Below, one piece after another: positions 17,831-29,600 of a stretch of DNA of 64,000 bases. The number at the start of each line of letters is the position of its first letter. Within the stretch, counting starts at the first letter, position 1. The translations under genes were made by a program, and so were the position numbers. Source of the stretch: Flavobacterium hibisci (GTDB lineage Bacteria; Bacteroidota; Bacteroidia; Flavobacteriales; Flavobacteriaceae); the NCBI RefSeq assembly GCF_020026925.1, contig NZ_JAIQDW010000005.1, positions 124,001 through 188,000 of the forward strand. The letters run 5' to 3'. The notes beneath the pieces were generated by a model. It saw nothing but the letters and a program-made list of their open reading frames with translations. It ran no database searches and had not been told where the DNA came from.

Positions 17831-19945
17831 TTATAAACTATTTTTTATTTTAGAAACAGCTGTACTGACCTCTTTTTCGGGTTTTTTGCAAGCTTTATTT
17901 ACACAAACGTAGATATAGGTTTCATTATTTACAAAACGATCCTTTAAAATTGGGAGAGTACTTTCTTTTGTTGAGCCAGCTATAAGAATGTTAGGCAAAT
18001 AGTAACTTTGAAGTTGAATTGTTTTAGCAATTGCCTCTTTTCCAGAAATGGCAACTTCAAAATAATTATCAGTATAATTCAGCATTAAATTTAACCAGTT
18101 ATAATATTCTCCTGGTGACTGCAATACATCATCTTTTATATTATTTAGCATTCTTTCAGCTGTTTTGGCATATACATCATTAGAATAATAAAGCCCCAGG
18201 CGAAATAGATTATTTGCAAAAATTGAATTTGATCCTGGAATCACATTGTCAGCAATTTCCATCTTCCTGGCAATTAGATTTGCCGAACTGCCAGATGTAA
18301 AATAAAACATATTTGATTTTTCATCCCAAAAGTGTTTCATCGCATAATCTGTTAATTGCCTGGCTTTGCGTAACCATTGTTCATCTAATGTAATCTGATA
18401 AATTGCAATAAATGCATCTGCAACTGTGGCATAATCTTCAGAAAAACCAGCGATAGTACTTTTTCCCTCTTTATAACTGTGATTTAAACTTCCATCTTTT
18501 TTAAGCTGGTTATTTACAATAAAACTGGCGTTTTTTAATGCGATTTGCTTGTAGTGCGGATTTTTGAATGCACGATAAGCACTAACATAACCTTTTATCA
18601 TTAAAGCATTCCAGGAAGTAAGGGTTTTATTGTCTAAATGAGGCCGGGATCTTTTGTTTCTGGCTGTTAATACTATTTGCTTCCAGTTTTTTACTTTGGC
18701 TTCCAGTTCTTTCAGATTCAATTTATTGCTTATCGCAAAATCTTTATCTGATTGATTTTTAAACAAAACATATTGCTGATTTTCCCATAATCCGTTTTCA
18801 TTAATATTAAAATATTTTTGAAAAAGAGCATAATCCGATTTTAATAAAGACTGTAACTCCTCTTTGGTCCAGATATAATACGCCCCTTCTTCTAATTTTC
18901 CTTCCTTATTTTTACTGTCTGCATCTAAAGAAGAATAAAAAGCGCCGTTAGAAGCCATAAGCTCCCTCTCTACAAAATCCAGTGTTTCATGAACTGCTTT
19001 TTTATATGACTCCTTTTTGGTAACCAGATATGCATCAGAGTATAAACTTACTAACTGTGCATTATCATACAGCATTTTTTCAAAATGAGGAATATGCCAT
19101 TTTGTATCTACTGAATATCTTGAAAAGCCTCCACCAATCGCATCATAAATTCCTCCGTCAGCCATTTTGGTAAGTGTCGTTTCTACATATTTTTGAATCG
19201 ATTTATCAGTATTCTGAATACTGTACCGAAGCAAAAAATTTAATGTACCCGGCATTGGAAATTTCGTTTCACCAACTAATCCTCCCTCTTTATAATCCAA
19301 ATCCTTCTGCCATGATTTTACAGTTGTAAAAACATCTAATTTTTTAAAATTGGCTTCATCGTTATTGACTTTAATTAATTGTAATTCCTTAATTCCCTTT
19401 ACTAATTTATCTGCGTATTCAATAGTTTTTTGGGGATTGTTTCTATATAAATCAGAGATTTCAGTCAGCGCTTTAGTCCACTCCTCTTTTGTAAAATAGG
19501 TACCTCCAAAAATAGGACGACCATCAGGAAGTGCAATACAGTTTAATGGCCAACCACCTTTTCCTGTCATCAATTGTACTGCATTCATGTAGATTTGGTC
19601 AATATCAGGACGCTCCTCCCTGTCTACTTTTATACTGATAAAATTATCGTTCATTAATTTCGCTACAGCTTCGTTTTCAAAACTCTCTTCTTCCATCACA
19701 TGACACCAATGACATGCCGAATAACCTACAGAAATAATAATGAGTTTGTTTTCTTTCTTTGCTTTTTCAAGGGTTTCATTATTCCATGCTTTCCAATCTA
19801 CCGGATTATGTGCATGCTGTAAAAGATACGGACTCGTTTCATCAACCAGGTCATTGGTATATTTATGATTTTCCTGATTATTCTGTTTGTTATTACAGCT
19901 TATAATAAGACATGAAATGATTAATAAAAGGGATAAAAAACGCAT
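17831..19945 (-). CDS. DUF255 thioredoxin-like / AGE-fold protein (YyaL/SSP411 type), lipoprotein
   Basis: A 704-residue protein from the start at 19945, where [17 protein letters not shown] forms a lipoprotein signal; the frame could begin 6 codons earlier. The N-terminal thioredoxin-like DUF255 domain is clear: [14 protein letters not shown], then the CHWC active-site-like motif in [14 protein letters not shown], then [13 protein letters not shown] and GKGGWPL. The remainder is a glycosidase-like (alpha/alpha)6 region. The family is widespread and its cellular role is not established. The C-terminus has a CVNKACKKP segment with two further cysteines. Its placement between two carbohydrate genes has no evident functional reason, and it is probably transcribed separately. 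Confidence 0.88.
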   Translation of the reverse strand: MRFLSLLLIISCLIISCNNKQNNQENHKYTNDLVDETSPYLLQHAHNPVDWKAWNNETLEKAKKENKLIIISVGYSACHWCHVMEEESFENEAVAKLMNDNFISIKVDREERPDIDQIYMNAVQLMTGKGGWPLNCIALPDGRPIFGGTYFTKEEWTKALTEISDLYRNNPQKTIEYADKLVKGIKELQLIKVNNDEANFKKLDVFTTVKSWQKDLDYKEGGLVGETKFPMPGTLNFLLRYSIQNTDKSIQKYVETTLTKMADGGIYDAIGGGFSRYSVDTKWHIPHFEKMLYDNAQLVSLYSDAYLVTKKESYKKAVHETLDFVERELMASNGAFYSSLDADSKNKEGKLEEGAYYIWTKEELQSLLKSDYALFQKYFNINENGLWENQQYVLFKNQSDKDFAISNKLNLKELEAKVKNWKQIVLTARNKRSRPHLDNKTLTSWNALMIKGYVSAYRAFKNPHYKQIALKNASFIVNNQLKKDGSLNHSYKEGKSTIAGFSEDYATVADAFIAIYQITLDEQWLRKARQLTDYAMKHFWDEKSNMFYFTSGSSANLIARKMEIADNVIPGSNSIFANNLFRLGLYYSNDVYAKTAERMLNNIKDDVLQSPGEYYNWLNLMLNYTDNYFEVAISGKEAIAKTIQLQSYYLPNILIAGSTKESTLPILKDRFVNNETYIYVCVNKACKKPEKEVSTAVSKIKNSL

Positions 19946-20227
19946 ATAAATTGAATAAAACAAGTGATTAATTATATGAAAATGAGGGTATGTTTTTAAC
20001 TAAGAAGCTAAAATAACAATTTATATTTAATAGATTCAATGTTATCAAATTATGCTTCAAATATGCTATTAAACGCTTCAAAATTGACAATCATATTTCA
20101 ACTTTCAAGCTATTTTTACCGATTCGTTTTCATCAAAAATGAATAAAAAACATGTTCATTCTGATAAAATTTATTTAAATAATATTTTTCAAATTGGTAT
20201 AGATCCCAATAAAAAACAGCATCTTAT

Positions 20228-21694
20228 ATGAATAACACATCACAAAAACTTTCAGTAATAGAAAAAATAGGTTATGGTTTAGGTGATTTTGCAGCAAATT
20301 TAATTTTTCAGACATTATTGACCTTTCTGGCTTTCTTTTACACAGATGTTTATAAAATTCCAGCCGGTACAGCAAGTGTTATTATTTTTATTGGTGGTTT
20401 TATAGGTGCTTTTTTCAATATCATTATGGGAATTATTGCTGACCGTACTAAAACGAAATGGGGGAAATTCAGGCCCTGGATATTATGGACTGCATTCCCT
20501 TTTGGCATTGCTTCAGTCCTGTCTTTTCTAACTCCTGATTTTGGGCTCAGAGGCAAAATAGCCTATACATTCCTTACTTACTTTTTTTTAGTGTTAATTT
20601 ATGCCGCAAACAATTTACCGTATGTTGCTTTAAGCGGTGTGTTGACAGGCGATATGAAAGAAAGAAACAGTCTCTCTTCCTATCGTTTTGTAGCTGTAAT
20701 GATCGCTCAATTTATAATTCAGTCGCTTTTATTACCACTGGTTTTAATTCTTGGGCACGGTGATAAAGCTGTTGGTTTTAAAAATACAATGCTATTATTT
20801 GCTATTGTGGGGGTAATTTGTTTACTGATTACTTTCTTCACCACGAAAGAAAGAATCGTTCCTAAAAAAAATCAGGAATCTTCTGTTAAGCAGGATTTTA
20901 TAGATTTATCTAAAAACGGTCCCTGGATTGTTATGGTATTAGTTACTATTTTGGTTTTTATAACCTTGTCCTTAAAGGGCGGAATGTATGTTTTTTACTT
21001 TAAATATTATTTAGATCCTGCTGCACAAACTCTTTTTTTAAAGGATATTGGCTTTACTTCATTTATTGGTTCGGTGAATAACTTGCTAACTGGAATTGGA
21101 TTAACAGATCTTCAGTGGCCAAAAGATGTTCCTACTACTGCCTTTAGTCTTTTTAATGCTGGTGGAATTCTTTTTATGATTTTTGGAATTATGTTTTCAA
21201 AATCCCTTGCAAATGCATTTGGAAAAAGAAATATTTACATCACCTTCATATTTTTATCAGCTATAAGCTTATTGCTTTTTAATTTTTACAGCAAAACAGC
21301 TATTACAATGGTTTTTGTTACGCAATTAATACATGGATTTATTTATGGCATAACCATTCCGTTATTATGGGCAATGATCGCTGATGTAGCGGATTATAGC
21401 GAATGGAAAAATAACCGAAGAGCAACAGCAACAATTTTTTCGGCAATGATTTTCGGATTAAAGATAGGAATAAGTATTGGAGGTGCTTTGGGAGCCGCTT
21501 TTTTATCCAAATATGGTTATGTAGCAGAAGAAGTTCATCAGGTATCAGCAGCGCTTGAAGGAATTAAATTATCAATAAGTATCTATCCTGGTTTTATATT
21601 TATTATAAGTGCTGTTTTATTATGCTTTTATGTAATTGATAAAGACATGGAAATTGAAATTGAAAATGATTTAAGAGAAAGAAGAGAGAAGTAA
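20228..21694 (+). CDS. GPH-family sugar:cation symporter (MelB/XynB-like)
   Basis: A 488-residue inner membrane protein with about 12 transmembrane segments. Features of the glycoside-pentoside-hexuronide symporter family include the N-terminal YGLGDFAANLIFQ, IADRTKTKWGKFRPWILW near residue 72 (loop 2-3), and MIADVADYSEWKNNRRATA near residue 380. The family takes up mono- and disaccharides with H+ or Na+. In this locus it most likely imports xylose, xylobiose or (methyl)glucuronate-type products released in the periplasm. It faces right, divergent from the DUF255 gene and 181 bases ahead of the regulator gene. Confidence 0.9.
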   Translation: MNNTSQKLSVIEKIGYGLGDFAANLIFQTLLTFLAFFYTDVYKIPAGTASVIIFIGGFIGAFFNIIMGIIADRTKTKWGKFRPWILWTAFPFGIASVLSFLTPDFGLRGKIAYTFLTYFFLVLIYAANNLPYVALSGVLTGDMKERNSLSSYRFVAVMIAQFIIQSLLLPLVLILGHGDKAVGFKNTMLLFAIVGVICLLITFFTTKERIVPKKNQESSVKQDFIDLSKNGPWIVMVLVTILVFITLSLKGGMYVFYFKYYLDPAAQTLFLKDIGFTSFIGSVNNLLTGIGLTDLQWPKDVPTTAFSLFNAGGILFMIFGIMFSKSLANAFGKRNIYITFIFLSAISLLLFNFYSKTAITMVFVTQLIHGFIYGITIPLLWAMIADVADYSEWKNNRRATATIFSAMIFGLKIGISIGGALGAAFLSKYGYVAEEVHQVSAALEGIKLSISIYPGFIFIISAVLLCFYVIDKDMEIEIENDLRERREK

Positions 21695-21875
21695 TATGGT
21701 TTTGGATAACATAAAAAATTCAGGTTATTTAGACTGATTCTTATTCATTATGATAAAAAACACACCTAAAAATATCTTTAAAATAGTACTAAAATTGAAT
21801 CCTAAAAAAAACAAATAGTTGGTTTTCAATTAAAATAGTATATATTTAATTCTAATTTCATTAATCATAATATAA

Positions 21876-24800
21876 ATGCTTCCACAAAAATGTTTTAGAA
21901 TCTGTGTCATCTTATTCTTTACAATTCATTGTTTGTTTTCTCAAAATACATTTGAAAACTACCAGTTTAGACTCGTAAGTAAAGAAACTTCCAAGAGCGG
22001 CATTTACACCATTGCACAGGATCAGTCTGGAGTTATCTGGATTGGCACAAACGGAGCTGGTCTATACAAATTCGATGGGGTTAACTATGTAGCTTACGAG
22101 CAAAACTCTAAAATAACCAATTCTATTAATAGCAATTTAATTTATGTTGTTTACGTAGATAAACACAACCGATTGTGGGCAGGTACAGACGAAGGTTTAT
22201 GCCTGTATAACAGAAATTTGAATACTTTTGAAAATATTGAAATTCAAAAGAAAACCAGAAACAAAACGGTAATTTCTGTTAAAAGTATTGTAGAAGATAA
22301 TAATGGAAATCTTTTTTTGGGAACATTTAATGGCGGCCTATTAAAACTAAATACAAATACCCGAAAAATTACTTCAATAAAACTGGACATCCCAAATTCA
22401 GAAAATTGCCTTATTAATTGTCTTGCAAAAGATAAAAATGGTACAATCTATTTAGGAACTAATTTTGGTCTGAAAGTAGTTGATCCAATAAGAAATAAAA
22501 TCAAAAAAGTTAAAATCAACTATGCCGATCAACTGCTTAAAGGGACTTTAGTATCGATGTGCATTGACAGTAAACAAAATTTATGGATTGGTAATGGTTA
22601 TAAAGGGCTGGTAAAAGTAGACTTAAATCAGAAGACCAAACAAGCTATATTGTATCCCATAACCACGAAAAGAATTATGTCTATACTGGCAACAGACCCT
22701 AAAACTATTTTGTGTGCCACAGAAAACGATGGGCTAATTATTGTAGATGATAAGGGCGATATCCAGAAAAAATATGTCAACAGCAAATTCAATAGCCGCA
22801 GTTTAAGCTCAAACTCAGTCTGGTCATTATTTTTGGATAAAGAAAAAAGAATTTGGCTGGGTTATTACAACAAAGGCCTTGGCGTTTTTGATAAGATAAA
22901 CAGCAAAGTAAATATTATAGAAAGTCTCCCGGGAAATCCTCAATCATTACAAACCAGTTGTGTGACCGGTATCGCAAAGGATAGTGAAGGCCAGTTATGG
23001 ATTTCTATGGAAGGCGGCGGTGTTGATGTTTATAATCCGAAAACTAAACTTTTTAGACATATTACAAAATCTGATACCAGCCTGTATTCCGGATTAACCA
23101 ATGACAATATCACAAATGTATTTATAGATAAAAATCAGGACATTTGGTTATCAAGCTGGAATGAGGGCATTTTTGTTTTAAAGAAAGGCAGCCGAAATTT
23201 TATTAATTACAATACAAAAAATACTCCTGGTTTGACTTCAGACAATATTATGAGTATTGCTCAGGATTCCAGAGGTGTTATCTGGATAGGTACTTTTGCG
23301 AAAGGGCTCCATTATTATACGCCATCAGATGGCAAATTTCACCATTGTGACTCTAAACCATTTTACACAAATGGGCTGACTAATTTAGATATCAGAAAAG
23401 TGATTGCTGATTCTGACAATGCTGTTTGGGTGGGTTCAACAACAGGTCTCTACAAAGTTAATACGGATGATTTTGTCACTTTTTCAGTAACTTCTTTTCG
23501 GAATAAAATGTCTGAAAAGCTTAAAAATCATAAAAGTACACATACCATCAACACCTTATATCAAGCCAGCAACAAAGAAATCTGGATTGGTACTGATGGT
23601 GCCGGACTATTTAGCTACAATAAAAAAACAGATGTATTAAAATGGTATATTAATTTCAAGGGGCTACATGAAAAATCTATTTCATCCATTTCTGAATCGA
23701 ATGACGGATCTATTTGGATAAGTGGGAAAAAAGGAATTACCAAACTTGATTTAAAAAACAAAATTTCACTCAATTATTCTACATATGATGGATTGCTTGG
23801 AAACGACTTTAATAATAATTCTGTACTAAAAGATAAAAATGGACTGCTTTATTTTGGAAGCTACGAAGGCGTAAATTACTTTGACCCTGAAAGTTTAGTC
23901 AGAAGCAAAAAACAGCTTCCAATTTACCTGACTGATTTAAAACTTTTTAACAAGTCAGTAGCGCCACTCGAAAAAAATTCACCTCTGATTAAAGTATTAT
24001 CAGAAACAAAAAAAATAATCCTTAAGCATGATCAGTCTGTATTTACAATTGATTTCATTGCAATTAATTATTCTTTTCCTGCCAGAAATGAATTTGCTTA
24101 TTATTTAGAAGGATTTGAAGATTCATGGAATTATGTTGGCAGTAAACGTTCTGCCACTTACACTAACTTAGCACCGGGCAATTATGTTTTTAAGGTTAAA
24201 GCATCAGAAAAAAATGGAGTTTGGAATACCAAACCATTAGAATTAAAAATCGAAATTTTACCACCATGGTGGAAAACATCTTTTGCTTACCTTTTTTATT
24301 CCTTATTATTATTCGCTGCAGTCCATTTTGCAAATCAATACTATCAAAATCGTTTTAAACAAAAACAAATGATAGAGTTTGAACAGAAAAAAGCGATTCA
24401 AATTGAAAAATTAAATAATAAAAAATTACAATTCTTTACCAATATATCACATGAGTTCAGGACTCCGCTTACTTTAATTTTAAATCCATTAGGAGATATA
24501 ATAAAAAATAACAGTACAGAATTACCTGAAGGAGTGGTCAGTAAATTGAAAACTATTCAGAAAAGTTCAGACAGGCTTTCCAGATTAATTAATGAGTTAA
24601 TGGATTTCAACCAATTGCAGTTTAACCAAATGACCATTAAACTACAGTTTATTGAGGTTATAAGTTTTACAAAAGAAATCGTCAGTTACTTTGATGAAGA
24701 AGCATCCAGCAGGGGTATTCATCTGCAGTTTGAGTCAAACAAAACATCTTTAAAAGACTGGATAGACCCTAAAATGTTCGAGAAAATTATTTTTAATGTA

Positions 24801-26012
24801 GTCTCAAATGCTTTTAAAGTTACTCCCGATAATGGAAAAATAAAGGTAAAAATAGTGGTGAATGAGAAATTTATAAATTTTCCGATGATCAATTCCACCG
24901 ACGCTTATCCTTCATTTGAAATTATTGTGGAAGATAACGGCGCGGGACTTGACAAAAAAGATATTAAGAAAATATTTGACCGTTTTTATCAGGTCAACAA
25001 CTTAAACAAGGCTTATTATGGAAGTACCGGAATAGGATTAGAAGTTGTACGCGGATTTGTAGAACTACATAAAGGAATAATTGAAGTCGAAAGTGAATTG
25101 GGAGTTGGCACAACTTTCAAGCTAATATTTCCTGTTGGAAAAGATTTTTTTAATGAGAACGAAATATCATTAGAGGAATATAAAAAAGAAAAAAGAATAA
25201 GCTATACACCAGTAATTGAAAAAACAGAGGAGGAACTACAAGATGATCAGGAAAAACAAGATCGAATTTACACGATTTTGATTGTTGAAGACAATGTAGA
25301 ACTTCGAAATTATTTAAAAAACGAACTCAAAAAAGAATATAAAGTTTTAGTCGCTGAAAATGGTCAGGTTGGTTTGGACTTAGCTTTGCAAAAATTGCCC
25401 GACTTAATTTTAACAGATGTAATTATGCCTGTAATGAGCGGCTTGGAATTATGCAAAAATATTAAGTCCAATTTAAAAATCAGTCATATTCCATTAATGA
25501 TGCTATCTGCTAAAGCCTTGATTAAAGACAAATTAGAAGGTATTGATTCTGGCGCAGATATGTACCTGAGTAAACCCTTTGACATGGACATTTTGAGGTC
25601 AAGTCTGGTACAGTTAATCAACAGCAGGCAGATTATGTTTAACAAATTCTACAATGGAATTACGCCAAAAGCAAAAGAAAAAACAACCACCTTAGATAAT
25701 GAATTTATAAAAAATACCCTGAATTACATTAATGAAAACATTAGTGAACCCGAGCTAAGCGTTGAAGTTTTGGCTTCGAAAGTATTTTTGAGCAGAAGTC
25801 AGTTGTATCGAAAAATTAAAACGCTAACGGGTGTATCCGTAAATGAATTTATACGAAACGTTCGTTTAGAAAAAGCAAAAGAACTAATAGAACTGGGCAA
25901 TGATAATATAACTGAGATTAGTTACAAGGTTGGCTTTAGTTCTCCTTCCTATTTCACAAAATGCTATAAAGAAAAATACGGATATCTACCAACACATAAT
26001 AACAAACAATAA
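21876..26012 (+). CDS. Hybrid two-component system (HTCS) sensor-regulator
   Basis: A 1378-residue single-chain sensor/regulator. In order: signal peptide (1-22); a periplasmic two-propeller sensor (about 30-730) built of repeated QDQSGVIWIGTNGAGLYKF-like blades; a Y_Y_Y domain (about 735-800); one transmembrane segment (about 803-825); a HisKA domain with phospho-acceptor His859 in NISHEFRTPLTL; a HATPase domain with DNGAGLDKKD and GSTGIGLEVV; a receiver with Asp1181 in LTDVIMPVMSG; and an AraC-type helix-turn-helix (about 1285-1375). HTCS proteins sense oligosaccharides in the periplasm and activate adjacent utilisation loci. It sits between the GPH symporter and a SusC gene, so it is the probable regulator of the xylan genes, of the SusCD pair, or of both. 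Confidence 0.95.
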   Translation: MLPQKCFRICVILFFTIHCLFSQNTFENYQFRLVSKETSKSGIYTIAQDQSGVIWIGTNGAGLYKFDGVNYVAYEQNSKITNSINSNLIYVVYVDKHNRLWAGTDEGLCLYNRNLNTFENIEIQKKTRNKTVISVKSIVEDNNGNLFLGTFNGGLLKLNTNTRKITSIKLDIPNSENCLINCLAKDKNGTIYLGTNFGLKVVDPIRNKIKKVKINYADQLLKGTLVSMCIDSKQNLWIGNGYKGLVKVDLNQKTKQAILYPITTKRIMSILATDPKTILCATENDGLIIVDDKGDIQKKYVNSKFNSRSLSSNSVWSLFLDKEKRIWLGYYNKGLGVFDKINSKVNIIESLPGNPQSLQTSCVTGIAKDSEGQLWISMEGGGVDVYNPKTKLFRHITKSDTSLYSGLTNDNITNVFIDKNQDIWLSSWNEGIFVLKKGSRNFINYNTKNTPGLTSDNIMSIAQDSRGVIWIGTFAKGLHYYTPSDGKFHHCDSKPFYTNGLTNLDIRKVIADSDNAVWVGSTTGLYKVNTDDFVTFSVTSFRNKMSEKLKNHKSTHTINTLYQASNKEIWIGTDGAGLFSYNKKTDVLKWYINFKGLHEKSISSISESNDGSIWISGKKGITKLDLKNKISLNYSTYDGLLGNDFNNNSVLKDKNGLLYFGSYEGVNYFDPESLVRSKKQLPIYLTDLKLFNKSVAPLEKNSPLIKVLSETKKIILKHDQSVFTIDFIAINYSFPARNEFAYYLEGFEDSWNYVGSKRSATYTNLAPGNYVFKVKASEKNGVWNTKPLELKIEILPPWWKTSFAYLFYSLLLFAAVHFANQYYQNRFKQKQMIEFEQKKAIQIEKLNNKKLQFFTNISHEFRTPLTLILNPLGDIIKNNSTELPEGVVSKLKTIQKSSDRLSRLINELMDFNQLQFNQMTIKLQFIEVISFTKEIVSYFDEEASSRGIHLQFESNKTSLKDWIDPKMFEKIIFNVVSNAFKVTPDNGKIKVKIVVNEKFINFPMINSTDAYPSFEIIVEDNGAGLDKKDIKKIFDRFYQVNNLNKAYYGSTGIGLEVVRGFVELHKGIIEVESELGVGTTFKLIFPVGKDFFNENEISLEEYKKEKRISYTPVIEKTEEELQDDQEKQDRIYTILIVEDNVELRNYLKNELKKEYKVLVAENGQVGLDLALQKLPDLILTDVIMPVMSGLELCKNIKSNLKISHIPLMMLSAKALIKDKLEGIDSGADMYLSKPFDMDILRSSLVQLINSRQIMFNKFYNGITPKAKEKTTTLDNEFIKNTLNYINENISEPELSVEVLASKVFLSRSQLYRKIKTLTGVSVNEFIRNVRLEKAKELIELGNDNITEISYKVGFSSPSYFTKCYKEKYGYLPTHNNKQ

Positions 26013-26034
26013 AAATTAAAACATTTAAAAAGTG

Positions 26035-26059
26035 GCTGTCTCAAAAGGACAGCTTTTTT
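26035..26059 (+). terminator. Rho-independent terminator after the HTCS gene
   Basis: A 6-bp stem GCTGTC (26035-26040) with GACAGC (26048-26053), followed by TTTTTT. It begins 22 bases after the HTCS stop codon. Confidence 0.85.
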
Positions 26060-26366
26060 GTGTAGAGTATTCTATTATCTAATTTTTTTAACTAAATCAT
26101 TCTAGTCATTCCTACCTAATATAAATTCATTCTTTTTCTAATTTTTCTCTTACATTTTAATTTTTCAGCATTATCAAATACAAAAAAAATATCTTTTATT
26201 TTTTCTGATACTAAAAAAATAATATAAAAATATTAATAATTTCTAAGTTACATTTCTTTACCTGAAACTATCTCTAAATGTTGATTTTACTGGTTTTGTA
26301 CATCTTATGCTACAAATTTGATAGTTTTTGCATCATTTGTGATATGTGAAATTTATGTTAACGTGA

Positions 26367-26374
26367 TATTTTTG
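26367..26374 (+). promoter_or_regulatory. Possible -7 promoter box for the first SusCD operon
   Basis: TATTTTTG matches TAnnTTTG. A TTTG at 26336-26339 is the only upstream candidate, at 27 bases spacing, which is too long for a normal -33 box, so the call rests on the -7 element alone. Confidence 0.3.
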
Positions 26375-26631
26375 GGTTTAACAATTATCAAATAACTAAA
26401 AATAATTACTAACAATTAAAAACAAACTTAAAGCATGAAATGAAAACCAATTATTTATTGAATACCATTTTAAATAAAAAATCGAACAATAAAAATATGA
26501 TTTGAAAATATAAATTGAGAAAACATATTATTTACTATTTCTAAAATTTTAAAGAACAGAAAATAGAATTCAATAGAATAACAAATTTTACAACCGAACA
26601 ATTATTTAACTAAACAAAAAACCAATTAACT

Positions 26632-29600
26632 ATGATGTTAAAATTGAAATTTGCAATAATCGCATTGCTTATAGTTAGCACTCAGAATGTGATGGCACAA
26701 ACTAAAACGATAAAAGGTGTCGTTACGGATCCTTCCGGGGTTCCATTGCCTGGTGCCAGTATTAATGTACAAGGATCCAAAAATAGTGCATCAACTGATT
26801 TTGATGGTAACTACGCATTACAAGGAGTTAGTGCGACAGACAAAATAACATTTTCCTACGTTGGATTAACTTCTCAAACAGTGACTGTTGGAGAGCAGAC
26901 TATTATTAATATCAAATTAGCAGAAGCTGCACAAACCTTAAATGAAGTTGTTGTGGCCTATGGTACTCAAAAGAGAACTAAAGTTACCGGAGCTGTTTCA
27001 ACGGTTAACTCAAAAGATATTGTGGCAGTACCCATTACTAATGCTGAGTCTGCTTTGCAAGGTAGAGCAGCCGGTGTTACTGTCGTAAATGGTGCTCCAG
27101 GTTCAAGCCCAACTGTTAACATTCGTGGTATTGCAACAATGAATAATGATTCTCCTTTATATGTAGTTGATGGAGTTTTAGTGGGTAACTTATCAGGATT
27201 AAATCCAAGTGATATTGAATCCATGTCTGTACTAAAAGATGCTTCTACTACTGCTTTATATGGTTCAAAAGCTTTTAATGGAGTAATTATGGTAACTACT
27301 AAAAAAGGGAAAAAAGGTCCAGGTCAGCTGAATTTTAGTTCGTATGTAGGTTTTCAAGCAGTTACCAAGCGATATGATGTTCTAAATACGCAACAATATC
27401 TTAAGTATGCTAAAGAAGCTTTTAATCAGGATCTAGCGGCAAGGGCTGCTCAATTTGGTAATGTAAATACAAATTGGCAGGACGAAATTTTTCAGACCGG
27501 TCTGATGCAGGATTACAATTTGAGTTTTTCAAATGGAACAGAAAATTCTACAAGCCGTTATTCTGCAGGATATTTAAAGCAAGAAGGATCTATTATTGGA
27601 ACAGGATTTGAACGTTATTCATTCAGGTCAAATAACACCCAAAACATTGGTAAATTAACTATAGGAAGCAGTATTGGGGTGTCTTTTAACAAAACAAATC
27701 CAGAACGTGCTTCAGGAGGTAGAACATTATTAGAGCATGCAATCAAAATGGCTCCCTATATCCCTGTATACAATGCTAATAATACAGGTGGATATGAGGG
27801 TGTAATTAAAGATATCGACGGAACAAATGATGCAGAAAACCCTGTACGTGTTGCAAATAACGGATATCAGGAAATCATTGGAACTTCTATAATAGGAAAC
27901 ATATTTGCAGAATTAGAAATTTACAAAGGCCTGAAGTTCAGATCTCAAGTTTCTTTAGATTATTATCAAAATAGAGATCATACGTTTATACCAGGTTTTT
28001 ATGAAGGTACAAATTTTCAAAACTATTCTTCAACTGCAGAAATTAATACTCAAGGTCAAACCATAGTTTTTGATAATAGTTTAACTTATAAAACTACTAT
28101 TGCAGAGAAACATAATTTTGAAGTATTAGGTGTTATAACTAAAATTGAGAGTAAGAATCGCAATGTTACAGCTGGCAGCCGTAATTATATTTCTAACGAC
28201 ATTGACCAATTGAGCATTACCGATCCAACTTTAACATCGGCTAATTATGAAACTAATAACTTAGGATATGTTGCTCGTATCAACTATGACTATAATGAAA
28301 AGTATTTATTTGCTGTTTCTGGACGACGAGATGGTTCTTCTCGTTTTGGAGCCAATAAGCGCTTCGGTAATTTTTATTCTGTAGCTGTAGGTTGGAATAT
28401 AGCAAAAGAAAGTTTTATGGCAGAATCTATTTTTAGTACTTTAAAGCTTAGAGGAACTGTTGGTACGACGGGTAATGATAAAATTGAAGATTACAGATAT
28501 GCCTCAGCACTAAATACAAATTACACATACCCAATTGCTGGATCTGCTGCTTTAGGAACAACTGCAGGTGCTGCTCCTAATCCAAATTTACAATGGGAAT
28601 CCAAAAACGACAGAAATATAGGTTTGGATTTTGGTTTATTTGATGAAAAATTTACGGGATCAGTCGAATATTTCAACAACAAAAGTAGTGATATTCTTTT
28701 TGCCGTACCATTAGCTACTTCTCTTGGTGCTCAAGGCGGAACTCAAATACAAAATATTGCCGATGTAAAAGTATCAGGTTTTGAAGTTTCATTAGGTTAC
28801 AATGACAGACAAGGTGATTTTACCTGGTCAGCAATAGCAAATCTTGGGACTAGTAAAAATGAAGTAACGGCTTTAGCTCCGGGAGTTACAAGTGTTTTAG
28901 GCGGCCCTGTACCTCGCGCTGGTTTAGAGAATTTTTCAAGATTGGAAGTAGGTAAACCATTATTCTATTTTTATGGGTATCAAACTAATGGAATTTATCA
29001 AAACCAGGCAGAAGTAACTGCTGCTCTTGGTAGCACTCAGACTGCTGTACAACCGGGTGACATTCGATTTGTTGATCGTAATGGTGATAAAGTAATTAAC
29101 TCAAGTGATAAAACAGATATTGGAAATCCGTATCCAGACTTCACATACGGTTTGAATCTTACTGCTGCTTATAAAAATTTTGATTTCAACTGTTTCATAT
29201 CAGGAGTTCACGGAAATGATATTTTTAATGCAAATAAATTTGACTTAGAGAGTATGGATCGTCTGTTTGGAGCAAGTACTGATGTTTTAAATAGATCAAT
29301 TATTACCGGCGGTACTGTTAATAGTAGTGGAGGTCCCGGAGCCCTTACAGGTGGAGTAGTATCAAATCCATCAGCAACACTTCCAAAAGCTGTGGGTGTA
29401 AGTCAAAATGCAGGGTCATCAAGTACGAGATATATTGAAGATGGTTCATATACACGATTAAAAAACGTAACTATAGGATATACATTCTCCGGAGATGCAT
29501 TTAGTAAGTATTTTTCAAAAATACGATTTTATGTAAGTGGACAAAATTTGGTTACTATTACGAATTATTCTGGTTTAGATCCTGAAATAACACGTACTGA

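Larger units (their letters stand above)
26013..26631. other. 619-base AT-rich regulatory region upstream of the first SusC
   Basis: No gene is present. It starts with the HTCS terminator and contains a possible promoter -7 box at 26367-26374 about 260 bases before the SusC start, so the leader would be long. The rest is AT-rich sequence with nothing recognised; an HTCS binding site would be expected here but none can be named. Confidence 0.6.
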